Below, one piece after another: positions 50,560-58,660 of a stretch of DNA of 64,000 nt; position 1 is the first letter of the stretch; each line of letters opens with the position of its first letter. The DNA is from Acidimicrobiaceae bacterium (GTDB lineage Bacteria > Actinomycetota > Acidimicrobiia > Acidimicrobiales > Aldehydirespiratoraceae): NCBI GenBank assembly GCA_009842325.1, contig VYFQ01000014.1, forward strand, positions 116,889 through 180,888. The letters are read 5' to 3'. The notes below the pieces were generated by a model. It did not search any database. It saw only the letters and a list, made by a program, of their open reading frames with translations, and was not told the DNA's origin. A program made the translations under genes and the position numbers.

Positions 50560-51569
50560 CAGGCCGCCTCGGGCACCCTGGCACCCGACAGGGCCGCCCC
50601 CGGCTCCACCGCGGAGCCTTCCCCGATCAGGGTCCCGCCTGTCACCCGGGCATCCCGCCCGACGGTCGCTCCCGACCCCACCACGGAATCGAGAACAGTC
50701 GCGCCTGCCTCGATCACCGCGTCCGAATGGACGGCCGAGCCCCGCACGGCAGAGCCTGCCGCCACGACGGCGCCGGACATGACCACGCTGCGCTCAACGA
50801 CGGCGTCGGGATCCACCGAGGCATCCGGTGACACCCCGTCCGCCGCCGGTCCGCGCCGGCCGTCGAGCAGGTCGAGTTGAGCCTGCAAGTAGGTCTGGGG
50901 AGTGCCCGCGTCGACCCAGTAGGTGTTCTGTCGCAGAGCCCACAGCGTGCCGTCGGCGACCATGGCAGGGAACACCTCGCGCTCCACCGACACCCGGCGC
51001 CCGCTAGCGATGCGCCCGATCGCCGACGGCTCCATCAGATAGGTCCCCGCGTTGATCCAGCTGCTGGGCGCAGGCGGCTGCGGCTTCTCCACGAAGGCGG
51101 TCACCCGCCCGCCGGCGTTGGTCACCACCACTCCGAAGCGGGACGGGTCCTCGACCTCGATCAGATGGATGGTGGACTCGGCTCCGGACGAGCGGTGGAG
51201 ACGCAGCATCGCACCCACGTCGAGGTCGGTGATCACGTCCCCGTTGGCGGCCAGAAACGTGCCCGGGGCGGAGCCCATGCCCGACGCCTCGTAAGCGAAG
51301 CGGATGGCGCCGGCAGTGTCGAGCGGCTCGGGCTCGACAACGCAGCACAAGTCCACCCCCGCGCAGCGGCCGTCGGGGTAGGCGGCCCGGAATGCGTCGT
51401 CGTGATAGCCCAGGGCCAGCACAACCCGCTCCACGCCGTGACGGGCCAGACCGGACACGACGTGCTCGATCATCGGCCGGTGCAGCACCGGCAGCATCTG
51501 CTTCGGGGTTGTCAGCGTCAGCGGGCGCAGTCGGGTCCCGAGACCTCCGACGAGCAGGATCGCCTGCAC
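50559..51569 (-). CDS. Sugar-1-phosphate nucleotidyltransferase (mannose-1-phosphate guanylyltransferase-like)
   Basis: A 336-residue nucleotidyltransferase. The N-terminal domain has AILLVGGLGTRLRPLTLTTPKQMLPV (nucleotide and phosphate loop), EPEPLDTAGAIRFAYE, ANGDVITDLD and FVEKPQ. From about residue 245 to the end, hexapeptide-repeat (left-handed beta-helix) sequence follows: VDPDAVVERSVVM, AVRGSAVHSDAVIEAG, SGATVGRDARV. In mycobacteria the equivalent gene near fbiAB is annotated as a GDP-mannose pyrophosphorylase (recollection), which would fit manB and gmd here. RmlA- or GalU-like specificity cannot be excluded. The start is GTG51569. Confidence 0.88.
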   Translation of the reverse strand: MQAILLVGGLGTRLRPLTLTTPKQMLPVLHRPMIEHVVSGLARHGVERVVLALGYHDDAFRAAYPDGRCAGVDLCCVVEPEPLDTAGAIRFAYEASGMGSAPGTFLAANGDVITDLDVGAMLRLHRSSGAESTIHLIEVEDPSRFGVVVTNAGGRVTAFVEKPQPPAPSSWINAGTYLMEPSAIGRIASGRRVSVEREVFPAMVADGTLWALRQNTYWVDAGTPQTYLQAQLDLLDGRRGPAADGVSPDASVDPDAVVERSVVMSGAVVAAGSAVRGSAVHSDAVIEAGATVLDSVVGSGATVGRDARVTGGTLIGEGSAVEPGAALSGARVPEAA

Positions 51570-51582
51570 CCCGGCGCCTGCT

Positions 51583-52323
51583 CTATGGGGCGGGCGGGGC
51601 GTCGGTCGGATCGAGGTCGGTTTCCGGCCCGGTGGAGAGCAGGTTCCCCGCCGAGGCCGTCAGGGCGATCTGGAGCCGGTCCTCGGGCGGCGGCGGGATG
51701 TCGGCCCCGGCCGGAACCCGGGCGAACGTGAACGCCTCCAGGTCTCCCAGCAGGCGGATGTCACCGAAGTCGTCGGTGTAGGTGTCGGTCGCCACATAGA
51801 AGTCGGAAAGGCCGCTGGCAGAGTCGATGGCGGCGGCCGGATCCATCTGGGTGAAGCGCACGGCCCGGATCACCGTCGGCTCGCCGTTGCAGTCCGATCC
51901 GGCCTCCAACACGCCGATGCCGGGGCCGCTGATCTCGTCGTCGGTGACTCTCGCACCCATGGCCTCGAAGAACACGTCGAGATCAGCCCGATCACCGGCC
52001 GCGGAGCTGTTCCACGGGTGGATGTGGACCACGCCGTCCTGGTGGGAGTGGATGCCGTCGGGATCCGCGGCGCTGGTGAAGGCGGGCAGGAACCGGTCGC
52101 AGTCGTAGATCCCGTAGGCCGAGTGCCAGTGATCGTTGCCGACCCTCGGGGCCGCCGCGGGGGTGCGCGAGGATCGGGCGAACACCACGAGGGCCACCCC
52201 GAGGATCACCACCACCGCCAGGGCCAGCGGGAAGGCGATCTCCCGGCGCTCGCGGGCGCCCTTCGACGAGGCCGCCGCTCTAGCGGCGCGCTGGACCTTC
52301 TTCGACGAACTCGGCTTGGCCAC
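51583..52323 (-). CDS. Membrane-anchored His-rich extracytoplasmic protein of unknown function
   Basis: A 246-residue protein with a basic N-terminus (about 1-28), one transmembrane helix (about 30-49) and an extracytoplasmic domain. The latter contains closely spaced histidines: DHWHSAYGIYDCD, IHSHQDGVVHIHPW, then paired cysteines (in YDCDRF and SDCNGEP). The His clusters look like a metal site. It ends with a Pro/Asp-rich tail. The start is GTG52323 with TAGCGT eight bases upstream. It sits between UDP-glucose dehydrogenase and the nucleotidyltransferase. I do not recognise a function; similar proteins appear to be common in Acidimicrobiia. Confidence 0.75.
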   Translation of the reverse strand: MAKPSSSKKVQRAARAAASSKGARERREIAFPLALAVVVILGVALVVFARSSRTPAAAPRVGNDHWHSAYGIYDCDRFLPAFTSAADPDGIHSHQDGVVHIHPWNSSAAGDRADLDVFFEAMGARVTDDEISGPGIGVLEAGSDCNGEPTVIRAVRFTQMDPAAAIDSASGLSDFYVATDTYTDDFGDIRLLGDLEAFTFARVPAGADIPPPPEDRLQIALTASAGNLLSTGPETDLDPTDAPPAP

Positions 52324-52340
52324 GGGCCGTCACGCTATCG

Positions 52341-52477
52341 GCCCAGAGGCCGAGCAGGCAGATACGCGAATCCGGCCCATACGGGCGAGGCCGCGGGCCC
52401 GAGCGGCCCGCGAGCGCAGCGAGGGTGAGCGGGAGACACGACCCGAGCGGCCCGTGAGCGCAGCGAACAAGAACGGG
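52341..52477 (+). repeat. Dispersed GC-rich repeat, copy b (full unit plus second core)
   Basis: 52341-52432 matches 60520-60610 through both the left part (GCCCAGAGG...CCATACGGGCGAGGCCG) and the core. A second core follows at 52442-52477, which is 35/36 identical to the core at 60575-60610. The element fills most of the 171-base gap upstream of the His-rich gene, where no gene is apparent. Confidence 0.85.
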
Positions 52478-52494
52478 GATGCAGCGTGCAATCT

Positions 52495-53826
52495 TCACAC
52501 GCCGACGCCGCTGTACGTGAAGCCGCGGCGCTCCAGCTCGCCGCGGTCCAGCAGGTTCCGGGCGTCGATCACGTGGTGTTCGTCCATGACCCTGGCCAAC
52601 CGGTCGAAATCGAGTCGCCGGAACTCGTCCCACTCTGTCGCGACCACCAGCGCGGAAGCGCGGTCGCAGGCCGCGTACGCGTCGTCCGCAACGGCCACGC
52701 CGGCCTGCTCGGTGGCGGCGCAGGCACCGATCACCGGATCGTAGGCATGGACCACCGCGCCGGCCCCGACCAAGCGTCTGGCAATCTCCAGGGCGGGCGA
52801 GTCTCGCAGGTCGTCGGTACCAGCCTTGAACGCCAGGCCAAGCAGCGCGATGCGGGCCCCGGACAGCTCAACCCGGCACGCGACCTTCTCCACAATCCTG
52901 GCGAACTGCGCCTCATTGGCTTCCACGACGCTTTGCAGCAGCGCGAAGTCGTAGCCCGCTGAGGAGGCCACGGCGACTAGCGAACGCGTGTCCTTTGGAA
53001 GGCACGAACCGCCCCATCCCGGCCCAGGCCGCAGGTAGTCGCGGCCTATCCGCCTGTCGTATCCCATGCCCTCCAGCACGTCGTCGACATCGGCGCCCAC
53101 CGCCTCGCAGAGCGCCGCGACCGAGTTGGAGAACGACAGCTTCGTCGCCAGGAAGGCGTTGGCCGCGTACTTGACCGTCTCGGCCGACGCTGGATCGGTG
53201 ATGAGAACAGGCGCATCAATGCCCGCATAGAGTCCGGCCACCCGCTCGGCCACCGCGGCGTCGGCCGCGCCCACCACCAACCGATCAGGGTTGAGGAAGT
53301 CGTGGACGGCCGAGCCCTGTCTCAGGAACTCGGGATTGGACGCCACCGAGACGTCGGCCCGTCCCAGCACTCGAGCCAGCAGCTGCACGGTGCCCGCCGG
53401 AGCAGTGGACTTGTTCACTACCACCGCCCCCGGCCGCAAGCTCGGACCTATCTCGGAGACGGCGGCCTGCAGGTAGCTGAGGTCGGTGCCGCCGCCAGGG
53501 CCCGACGGCGTAGGCACGCACAGGAAGACGAAGTCGGCTTGGGAGGCAGCCCCGGCCGAACCGCACACGAAGGAGAGCCGGGCTGCATCGACGCCGGCCC
53601 TCACCAACTCGGCCAGCCCCGGTTCATGGATCGGCATCTCGCCGCGCTGCAGTCCGGTGATCCTGTGCTCATCCACATCGGTGCAGACCACGCGGTGGCC
53701 CAGTCGAGCCAGACACGCCGCCGTGGTCAGACCGACGTATCCCGCCCCGACGACGGCGACCGCGACCGGAGCGGCGGACCTCCCGGCGCCCTCGGCCGGC
53801 ATCGCGGGGACGTCACCGTCAACCAC
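52495..53826 (-). CDS. UDP-glucose 6-dehydrogenase
   Basis: A 443-residue UDP-sugar dehydrogenase making UDP-glucuronate (family also includes GDP-mannose dehydrogenase). The NAD motif VVGAGYVGLTTAACLA, VPTPSGPGGGTDLSYL, SNPEFLRQGSAVHDFLNPDRLVVG and the catalytic Cys275 in GWGGSCLPKDTRSL are canonical, as is the C-terminal LLGLAFKAGTDDLRDSPAL. GTG53826, with GGGAG upstream, is used; it overlaps the LCP stop by eight bases. ATG53802 is an alternative. The product would supply uronic acid for the surface polysaccharide. Confidence 0.93.
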   Translation of the reverse strand: MVDGDVPAMPAEGAGRSAAPVAVAVVGAGYVGLTTAACLARLGHRVVCTDVDEHRITGLQRGEMPIHEPGLAELVRAGVDAARLSFVCGSAGAASQADFVFLCVPTPSGPGGGTDLSYLQAAVSEIGPSLRPGAVVVNKSTAPAGTVQLLARVLGRADVSVASNPEFLRQGSAVHDFLNPDRLVVGAADAAVAERVAGLYAGIDAPVLITDPASAETVKYAANAFLATKLSFSNSVAALCEAVGADVDDVLEGMGYDRRIGRDYLRPGPGWGGSCLPKDTRSLVAVASSAGYDFALLQSVVEANEAQFARIVEKVACRVELSGARIALLGLAFKAGTDDLRDSPALEIARRLVGAGAVVHAYDPVIGACAATEQAGVAVADDAYAACDRASALVVATEWDEFRRLDFDRLARVMDEHHVIDARNLLDRGELERRGFTYSGVGV

Positions 53827-55426
53827 AGGACTCTCCCTCGGGCGGGCGGCCCAGGATCGTGACCGGTTCGGCATCCGTCTCAGTGGACTGCGCGGCGACA
53901 AAGTCGGCGCCCTCGACCGCGGCACCCCCACCCAGCGCGGCTCGCAAGACGTGCGCACCCCCGGACAGCATGGCCCCCAAGACCTGCGGCCCCCCGGCCT
54001 GGGCAGCATTGCCGGTCGCCTCCGGAGAGAGTCCCGCGGCCGGATCGGGCAGGACCGGAGGGAAGCCGCGGGCCCGTACCTGGTCACGCACCACGCTCAT
54101 GGGCTCCTGGAACGCGAACAGCACCCCGCCGTAGTCGGCGCCGAGCACCACCACCACGCCGTCGACACCGTCGTCGGACACGACGTAGGGCACTGGCTCA
54201 AGGTAGCGGGCCACGGTCATGGCCGCTTCCGCGTCGCCGGGGCCGTGCAGCACGACGGTCTCGGGAAGGGCCGGAGACGAGAGAGTCCCCAGTACCTCGA
54301 AGCCCTCGCCGGCCAGCGACGTGGACGCATCCGCGCGGTTGAAATCGTTGAATCCGGCAACGGTCAACGACACTTCGGAGGGAGTCAACGAGTCCGCCGT
54401 CCCCCGGAAGACGCCGAGGATCGGCTCGTTCGCCTGCCGCAATGCAGCCTCGCCCTTGTAGCGGCCGTCGGGCCAGAACAGCGTGTAGACCTCAAGTCGC
54501 TGTCTCTGCAGGTTCTCGGGGTTGAAGTCCGAGAAGTCCTGGGCCAGCGACACCAACTCGCCCAGGGTCAGAGCCTGGTCGATGGTCACGAAGGCGGCTC
54601 CCGCCTCGATCATGCCGGCAATGGTGGTGGGATTCCTGGCGCCGCGGCTTATGGCCCGGTCGAGGGCGAGCACCAGGAAGTCCTGCTGGCGGGCGATGCG
54701 ACTGAAGTCGTCGCCGCCGGTGATCCTCCATCTTCCGTCGATCTGTTCGGTGTACCGGCGGCTCCTCACGTACTGCAGAGCCTGCTCGCCTCCCAGCACA
54801 TGGCAGCCGGGCTCGGTTATGTTCAGCTTCGACTTGGGATCACGGACCGGATGGGGGAACCACACCGGCACTCCCCCGAGACTGTCCACTACCTGCTGGA
54901 AGCCTGCGAAGTCCATCTGGACGTAGTGGTTGATCTCCACGTCGAACATCGACGTGATGGTCTCCACCAGCAGTGAGGCGCCCCCGATATAGAAGGCCGA
55001 GTTGATCTTGTGATCCTGGGCGCCCGGGATCTCGGCCCACAGGTCCCGGGGGATCGACAGGACCCACGCCGACTTCGCATTCGGGTCGAGGCGCAGCAGC
55101 ATGATCACGTCGGCCAGGCTCTTGCCGCTGGTGGCAACCCCGCTGGCCTGCGCTGCCGCCGCGGTGTCCGCGACGTCAGTGCCGCTGTCGGTGCCGACGA
55201 TAAGGAAATTGACGGGCTCGCCCGGCTCTGTGTCGGTGCGAAGCAGCTCTTGGCCGTACCGGACGGTGCCGGTTACGGGCACCCGGTTGACCTGCTCCCA
55301 GACCTCCTCGACGTACTGCACGGTCCTCGCCGACGCCACTGCCGAGACGATCACCAGGAGGCTCGCGACCACCACCAAGCGCTGCGGCCAAGTACGCCTC
55401 AAGCGCGGCTTCCCTTGGTCGGTCAC
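53819..55426 (-). CDS. LytR-CpsA-Psr (LCP) family cell-wall ligase
   Basis: A 535-residue protein with an N-terminal transmembrane helix (about 15-35) and an extracytoplasmic LCP domain. FLIVGTDSG, ADVIMLLRLDP, WVLSIPRDLWAEIPG, HKINSAFYIGG, VQMDFAGFQQVVDSLGGV and ALQYVRSRRY contain the conserved Arg/Asp residues that bind the polyprenyl-pyrophosphate substrate. A LytR_C-type domain (about 350-440) and a Gly/Ala-rich tail follow. LCP proteins transfer lipid-linked polysaccharide to peptidoglycan. The start is GTG55426 with TACGCT eight bases upstream. It is coupled to the UDP-glucose dehydrogenase. Confidence 0.92.
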   Translation of the reverse strand: MTDQGKPRLRRTWPQRLVVVASLLVIVSAVASARTVQYVEEVWEQVNRVPVTGTVRYGQELLRTDTEPGEPVNFLIVGTDSGTDVADTAAAAQASGVATSGKSLADVIMLLRLDPNAKSAWVLSIPRDLWAEIPGAQDHKINSAFYIGGASLLVETITSMFDVEINHYVQMDFAGFQQVVDSLGGVPVWFPHPVRDPKSKLNITEPGCHVLGGEQALQYVRSRRYTEQIDGRWRITGGDDFSRIARQQDFLVLALDRAISRGARNPTTIAGMIEAGAAFVTIDQALTLGELVSLAQDFSDFNPENLQRQRLEVYTLFWPDGRYKGEAALRQANEPILGVFRGTADSLTPSEVSLTVAGFNDFNRADASTSLAGEGFEVLGTLSSPALPETVVLHGPGDAEAAMTVARYLEPVPYVVSDDGVDGVVVVLGADYGGVLFAFQEPMSVVRDQVRARGFPPVLPDPAAGLSPEATGNAAQAGGPQVLGAMLSGGAHVLRAALGGGAAVEGADFVAAQSTETDAEPVTILGRPPEGESCG

Positions 55427-55487
55427 GGGAGCCAAGCGTACCGCCGGTCCCCCTAGGCCCTTTGCATGATCGACAGGTCTGGAACGC

Positions 55488-56306
55488 TCAACCGCGCAGG
55501 TGGAACACGTCTCCAGCGTCGATCGCGACCTCACCGGAATCGCCGGCGACGACGAGGCGGCCCGAACCGTCGATATCGACAGCCGTGCCCACGATCGACA
55601 GACCGTTAGTGCGTTGCACCCTCACTCTCCTGCCCAGCGTCGCCGACGCAACCCTCAAGTCCTCGCGAGCCCGCCCGGGGTCGGCCAGGTAGCCGGGCAA
55701 GGCGTCGATCAGCGACGCAAGAATCTCGTCTCGGGTGGCGGCGCCGCCCGCCTGGGCGAGCGAGACCGCCCCCGGCTCCGGGGGCGCTTCCGCGATGTTC
55801 AAGCCCAGACCGACCACTACCAACGGGGGATCGCCGTCGACGATCTCCGACAGCGCGCCCGCCACCTTGCCGGACGCGTCCGGACCCTCGATTAGCAAGT
55901 CGTTGGGCCACTTGGCCCGCACAGCGGCTCCGGAGCCTGCAAGCGTGCCCGACACGGCCAGGAGCGCGGCGGCCGAGACCGCGGCGGTCCGGTCGAAGGC
56001 GCCCGCCACGGGCGCCTCGAGCCGGAAACTGACCAGCAGCGACGCCTCACCGGCGTGGGGGCCGGTGGCCGCGTCGGACCAGCGACGCCCTAGCCGACCC
56101 CTTCCCGCGGTCTGGTGATCGGCCACCAGGACCGCCGGCGACCGCTCCCCGCGTCGGGCCTCCTGGGCCAGATCATCGTTCGTCGAGCCTGTCGCGACAG
56201 CGTGGCGCAGCTCGCCCAGCCCTGCGCGGCGGGCGGCCGCACAGCTGAGCGGCAGGTGCCTCCAGGCTGATCGCGATCGCGGCGTGATCGATCCCACGGG
56301 CCACAT
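55488..56306 (-). CDS. birA: Biotin-[acetyl-CoA-carboxylase] ligase
   Basis: A monofunctional biotin protein ligase of about 270 residues without an N-terminal repressor HTH. ATGSTNDDLAQEA, GRGRLGRRWSD (biotinyl-AMP loop), KWPNDLLIEG and VVGLGLNI are diagnostic, and a C-terminal SH3-like domain (VDIDGSGRLVVAG) is present. It biotinylates carboxylase subunits such as AccA3 at 62310. The start is uncertain: ATG56306 is used, but GTG56297 or a start further in is possible because the catalytic core begins around residue 28. Its 5' end overlaps a motif also found before accA3. Confidence 0.9.
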   Translation of the reverse strand: MWPVGSITPRSRSAWRHLPLSCAAARRAGLGELRHAVATGSTNDDLAQEARRGERSPAVLVADHQTAGRGRLGRRWSDAATGPHAGEASLLVSFRLEAPVAGAFDRTAAVSAAALLAVSGTLAGSGAAVRAKWPNDLLIEGPDASGKVAGALSEIVDGDPPLVVVGLGLNIAEAPPEPGAVSLAQAGGAATRDEILASLIDALPGYLADPGRAREDLRVASATLGRRVRVQRTNGLSIVGTAVDIDGSGRLVVAGDSGEVAIDAGDVFHLRG

Positions 56307-56337
56307 TCTGTGCGATCCGAGCCGCGATCGGCTCTCA
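56303..56337 (+). promoter_or_regulatory. 35-bp motif shared with the region upstream of accA3
   Basis: Positions 56303-56337 match 62266-62300 at 30 of 35 positions, without gaps, including GCCGCGATCGGCT with its CGATCG centre. The motif lies in the divergent birA/csaB-like region here and ten bases upstream of accA3 there. It may be a regulatory site or a small dispersed repeat. Confidence 0.5.
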
Positions 56338-56398
56338 AGTGCTCCCAGGCACAGGGTAAGTTCATGGCTTGACAAGCACTTGGGAGGCTGCGCCTGCT

Positions 56399-57598
56399 AT
56401 GGCCCTGCGGATCGCCCTTGCCGGTTGGTACGGGTCGGACAACTTGGGAGATGAGATGATTCTGAGTTGCATGGCCGCCGCCCTGCGTGCCCGGGGGGTT
56501 GAGCCGGTAGCAGTGTCGATCGATCCCGAGCGGACTGCCGCCGTCCATGGCGTGGAGGCGGTGGCTCATCGCTCGCCCCTGGACGGCGCGGCGCTGCGGC
56601 GGTCGCTGGGCGGCGCCCAAGCCATGGTCCTCTCCGGCGGCGTGGTGCAGTCGGAGACGTCTCCGTGGAACATGTGGTTCCACATGTCACGCCTCCGCGC
56701 CTACGGACGGTCGGCGTCGGCACCGGCCAATCACAGGCGGGAGCGGGCCGTGGTGGCGGCCATCGGTCTGGGAGCGGGAGACGTCCGGGGTGCCGTTGGC
56801 CGGCGCATGGCGGTCTCAGCGATGCGCCGGGCCCGTCACGTCGTGACAAGAGACGCCGACTCGGCACGACGCCTGCGCGACTGGGGCGTGCCCGACGTGG
56901 CGGTCGGCGCCGACCCGGTGCTGGCCGGAGACGCCGCGCTCGTTTCGAGCCGGGCGACTGCGACCCGACCGCCGCCCTCGCTTGCGGTGGAGCCGACGGG
57001 CTCGACGCACTCTCGCCGCGACTCCACCGACACGATCTGCGTGATCCTGCGCCCACCGAATCGCCGGGGCATCCGCACGGCTGCGGCGAAGGCCCGCACG
57101 TCTTGGCAGCCATGGATTGGTCAACTGGCGCAATCTCTGGACGCGTTGGCGGAGCGCAGCGGCATGTCATTGCGCCTGTTGCCCTTCCAGCCGAGCCAGG
57201 ACACCCCCATGCTCGTGGCGCTGAAGCATCAGATGAGAACGGACGCAGAGATGGTGACGCTCAACATCGACAATGTGCTGGCCGAGGTCGCCCGGAGTCG
57301 CTTCGTGGTCACCATGCGCTATCACGGCGCCATCGCCGCCCTGCTCAACGATCAGGCGGCTGTCGTGCTGGACTACTCTCCAAAAATGAGATCGCTCGCC
57401 GCCGAAGGCGGAGGCTGGGCCTCACTCGTCGACCTGGCTCCGCTCGACGCTGGGCGCTTCGAGCCCCGCACGCTGATCGACGCGACGAACGAGGCGCAGG
57501 ACAAGTCGCAACGGACAGCCGAGGCACGTGGCTCGCTGCGGGCACGCCTGAAGGTCAACGACGCTGCGCTCGACGATCTGCTCGAGCTGATCCAGTGA
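56399..57598 (+). CDS. Polysaccharide pyruvyl transferase family protein (CsaB-like)
   Basis: A 399-residue enzyme of the polysaccharide pyruvyltransferase family. RIALAGWYGSDNLGDEMILSC at the N-terminus, SGGVVQSETSPWN, GLGAGDV, HVVTRDADSARRLRDWGV and the C-terminal RYHGAIAALL are characteristic. It would transfer pyruvate from phosphoenolpyruvate to a sugar of a wall polymer, creating a ketal such as those that anchor SLH-domain proteins. ATG56399 is used, with GGGAGG 11 bases upstream; TTG56369, preceded by TAAGTT at six bases, is a leaderless alternative adding ten residues. Confidence 0.87.
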   Translation: MALRIALAGWYGSDNLGDEMILSCMAAALRARGVEPVAVSIDPERTAAVHGVEAVAHRSPLDGAALRRSLGGAQAMVLSGGVVQSETSPWNMWFHMSRLRAYGRSASAPANHRRERAVVAAIGLGAGDVRGAVGRRMAVSAMRRARHVVTRDADSARRLRDWGVPDVAVGADPVLAGDAALVSSRATATRPPPSLAVEPTGSTHSRRDSTDTICVILRPPNRRGIRTAAAKARTSWQPWIGQLAQSLDALAERSGMSLRLLPFQPSQDTPMLVALKHQMRTDAEMVTLNIDNVLAEVARSRFVVTMRYHGAIAALLNDQAAVVLDYSPKMRSLAAEGGGWASLVDLAPLDAGRFEPRTLIDATNEAQDKSQRTAEARGSLRARLKVNDAALDDLLELIQ

Positions 57599-57613
57599 CC
57601 TGCTGACGCAGCG

Positions 57614-58660
57614 TTGAGCGACCCCGAGCCACGTCGTCCGACAACAGGCCGCCCGATGACAGGCGACCCTGAGCCAGATCGTCCGATGACGGGCCGCCCG
57701 TGGCAGCGACGCCTTCTGAAGTGGCTGAGGATCGCATACCTCGCCCTGCTCGCCGCCGCCGTGCCCGTGCTCGTGCTGGCGCGCCGGGACGAAGTGGTCG
57801 ACCTTCTCGGAGACCTCGCAGGGGCAAGGCATGCGCTGGTGGCGGCGTCGTTCGCGGCGGGTTTCCTGCTGATAGCGCTGAGCGCGTACTTCTGGCTCGT
57901 GAGCCTTCGCATACTCGGCCAGCGCCCCAGTTTCCGCGATCTGACCGTCACCGCGGCCCGTTCCCTGCCGGCGAGGTACGTGCCGCTGATGGTCACGTTC
58001 GCGATCAGCCGTGTGGCTCTGATGCAGCGCCGCGGCGTTCCGGCGGCGCCTCTCGCCCTTACCGCTGCGCTCGAGATGGCGGTGAGCCTCGCCGTCTCGG
58101 TGGCCTATGGCCTGGTGCTGTTCGGCTGGGCCGGCGGTCTGCCCGGAGGCCTGGCGATCCCGTTGATCTCCGCGGTCGGGGTAATCGTCGCCGCTTCACC
58201 ACCGGTGGCGGGACGTGCCGTCGCGGCGGTGGCGCGGTGGCGCGGCCTGGACAGCCTGGCGCCGGTCAGCGGCTTCACATGGCCGGGCTATCTGCACATG
58301 ATCGCGGCATCGGCCTGCTACTGGACTTCGGCAGCCGCCGTGTTCTGCCTGTACATGCGCGCCTTCGAGGCCGCCGACGACTTCGGGACGGCCCGCCTCG
58401 CCGGTGCCTTCGTGCTCACCTGGGGAGGCTTGCGATTCCTTTCGGTGATCGCGCCACAGGGGATCGGCGTGGTGGAGGTGACCGTCCCGTCGCTGCTCGG
58501 CGCAGCCGATCCCCTGGCTCTCGGCCTACTGATATTCGGCTTCAGGCTGGTGTTGCTGCTGCGCGACCTGCTGGCCGCGGCCGTCTCGGAGTTCCTCGCG
58601 GCGAGGCGCAAGCCGATCACAGCGGATCCGGTGCAGCCTTCGGAGGGCACGGAGCCGTGA
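57614..58660 (+). CDS. Flippase-like/lysylphosphatidylglycerol synthase TM-domain protein
   Basis: A 348-residue membrane protein with about eight transmembrane segments of the UPF0104/LPG synthase N-terminal type. It lacks the C-terminal synthetase domain, so it is more likely a lipid-linked sugar translocase than an aminoacyl-lipid synthase. RSLPARYVPLMVTFAISRVALMQRRG and GGLRFLSVIAPQGIGVVEV are conserved-looking loops. The N-terminal 30 residues are a tandem 15-residue repeat (DPEPRRPTTGRPMTG, DPEPDRPMTGRPWQR). The start is uncertain: TTG57614, ATG57656 or ATG57686. The stop overlaps the next gene as GTGA. Confidence 0.8.
   Translation: MSDPEPRRPTTGRPMTGDPEPDRPMTGRPWQRRLLKWLRIAYLALLAAAVPVLVLARRDEVVDLLGDLAGARHALVAASFAAGFLLIALSAYFWLVSLRILGQRPSFRDLTVTAARSLPARYVPLMVTFAISRVALMQRRGVPAAPLALTAALEMAVSLAVSVAYGLVLFGWAGGLPGGLAIPLISAVGVIVAASPPVAGRAVAAVARWRGLDSLAPVSGFTWPGYLHMIAASACYWTSAAAVFCLYMRAFEAADDFGTARLAGAFVLTWGGLRFLSVIAPQGIGVVEVTVPSLLGAADPLALGLLIFGFRLVLLLRDLLAAAVSEFLAARRKPITADPVQPSEGTEP
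57618..57707 (+). repeat. 45-bp tandem duplication at the flippase-like gene start
   Basis: 57618-57662 and 57663-57707 are two similar 45-base units (15 codons each) encoding DPEPxRPxTGRP. Whether they are translated depends on which of three start codons is used. Confidence 0.75.

Noticed and set aside
56369..56400. TTGACA (56369-56374) with TGCTAT as a sigma-70 promoter
   Set aside because: Spacing is 20 bases and the -10 would overlap the start codon of the pyruvyltransferase; TTGACA may simply be coding if TTG56369 is used.
57700..58656. N-terminal extension of the UDP-GlcNAc 2-epimerase
   Set aside because: Out-of-frame shadow of the flippase-like gene; the real start overlaps that gene's stop as GTGA.
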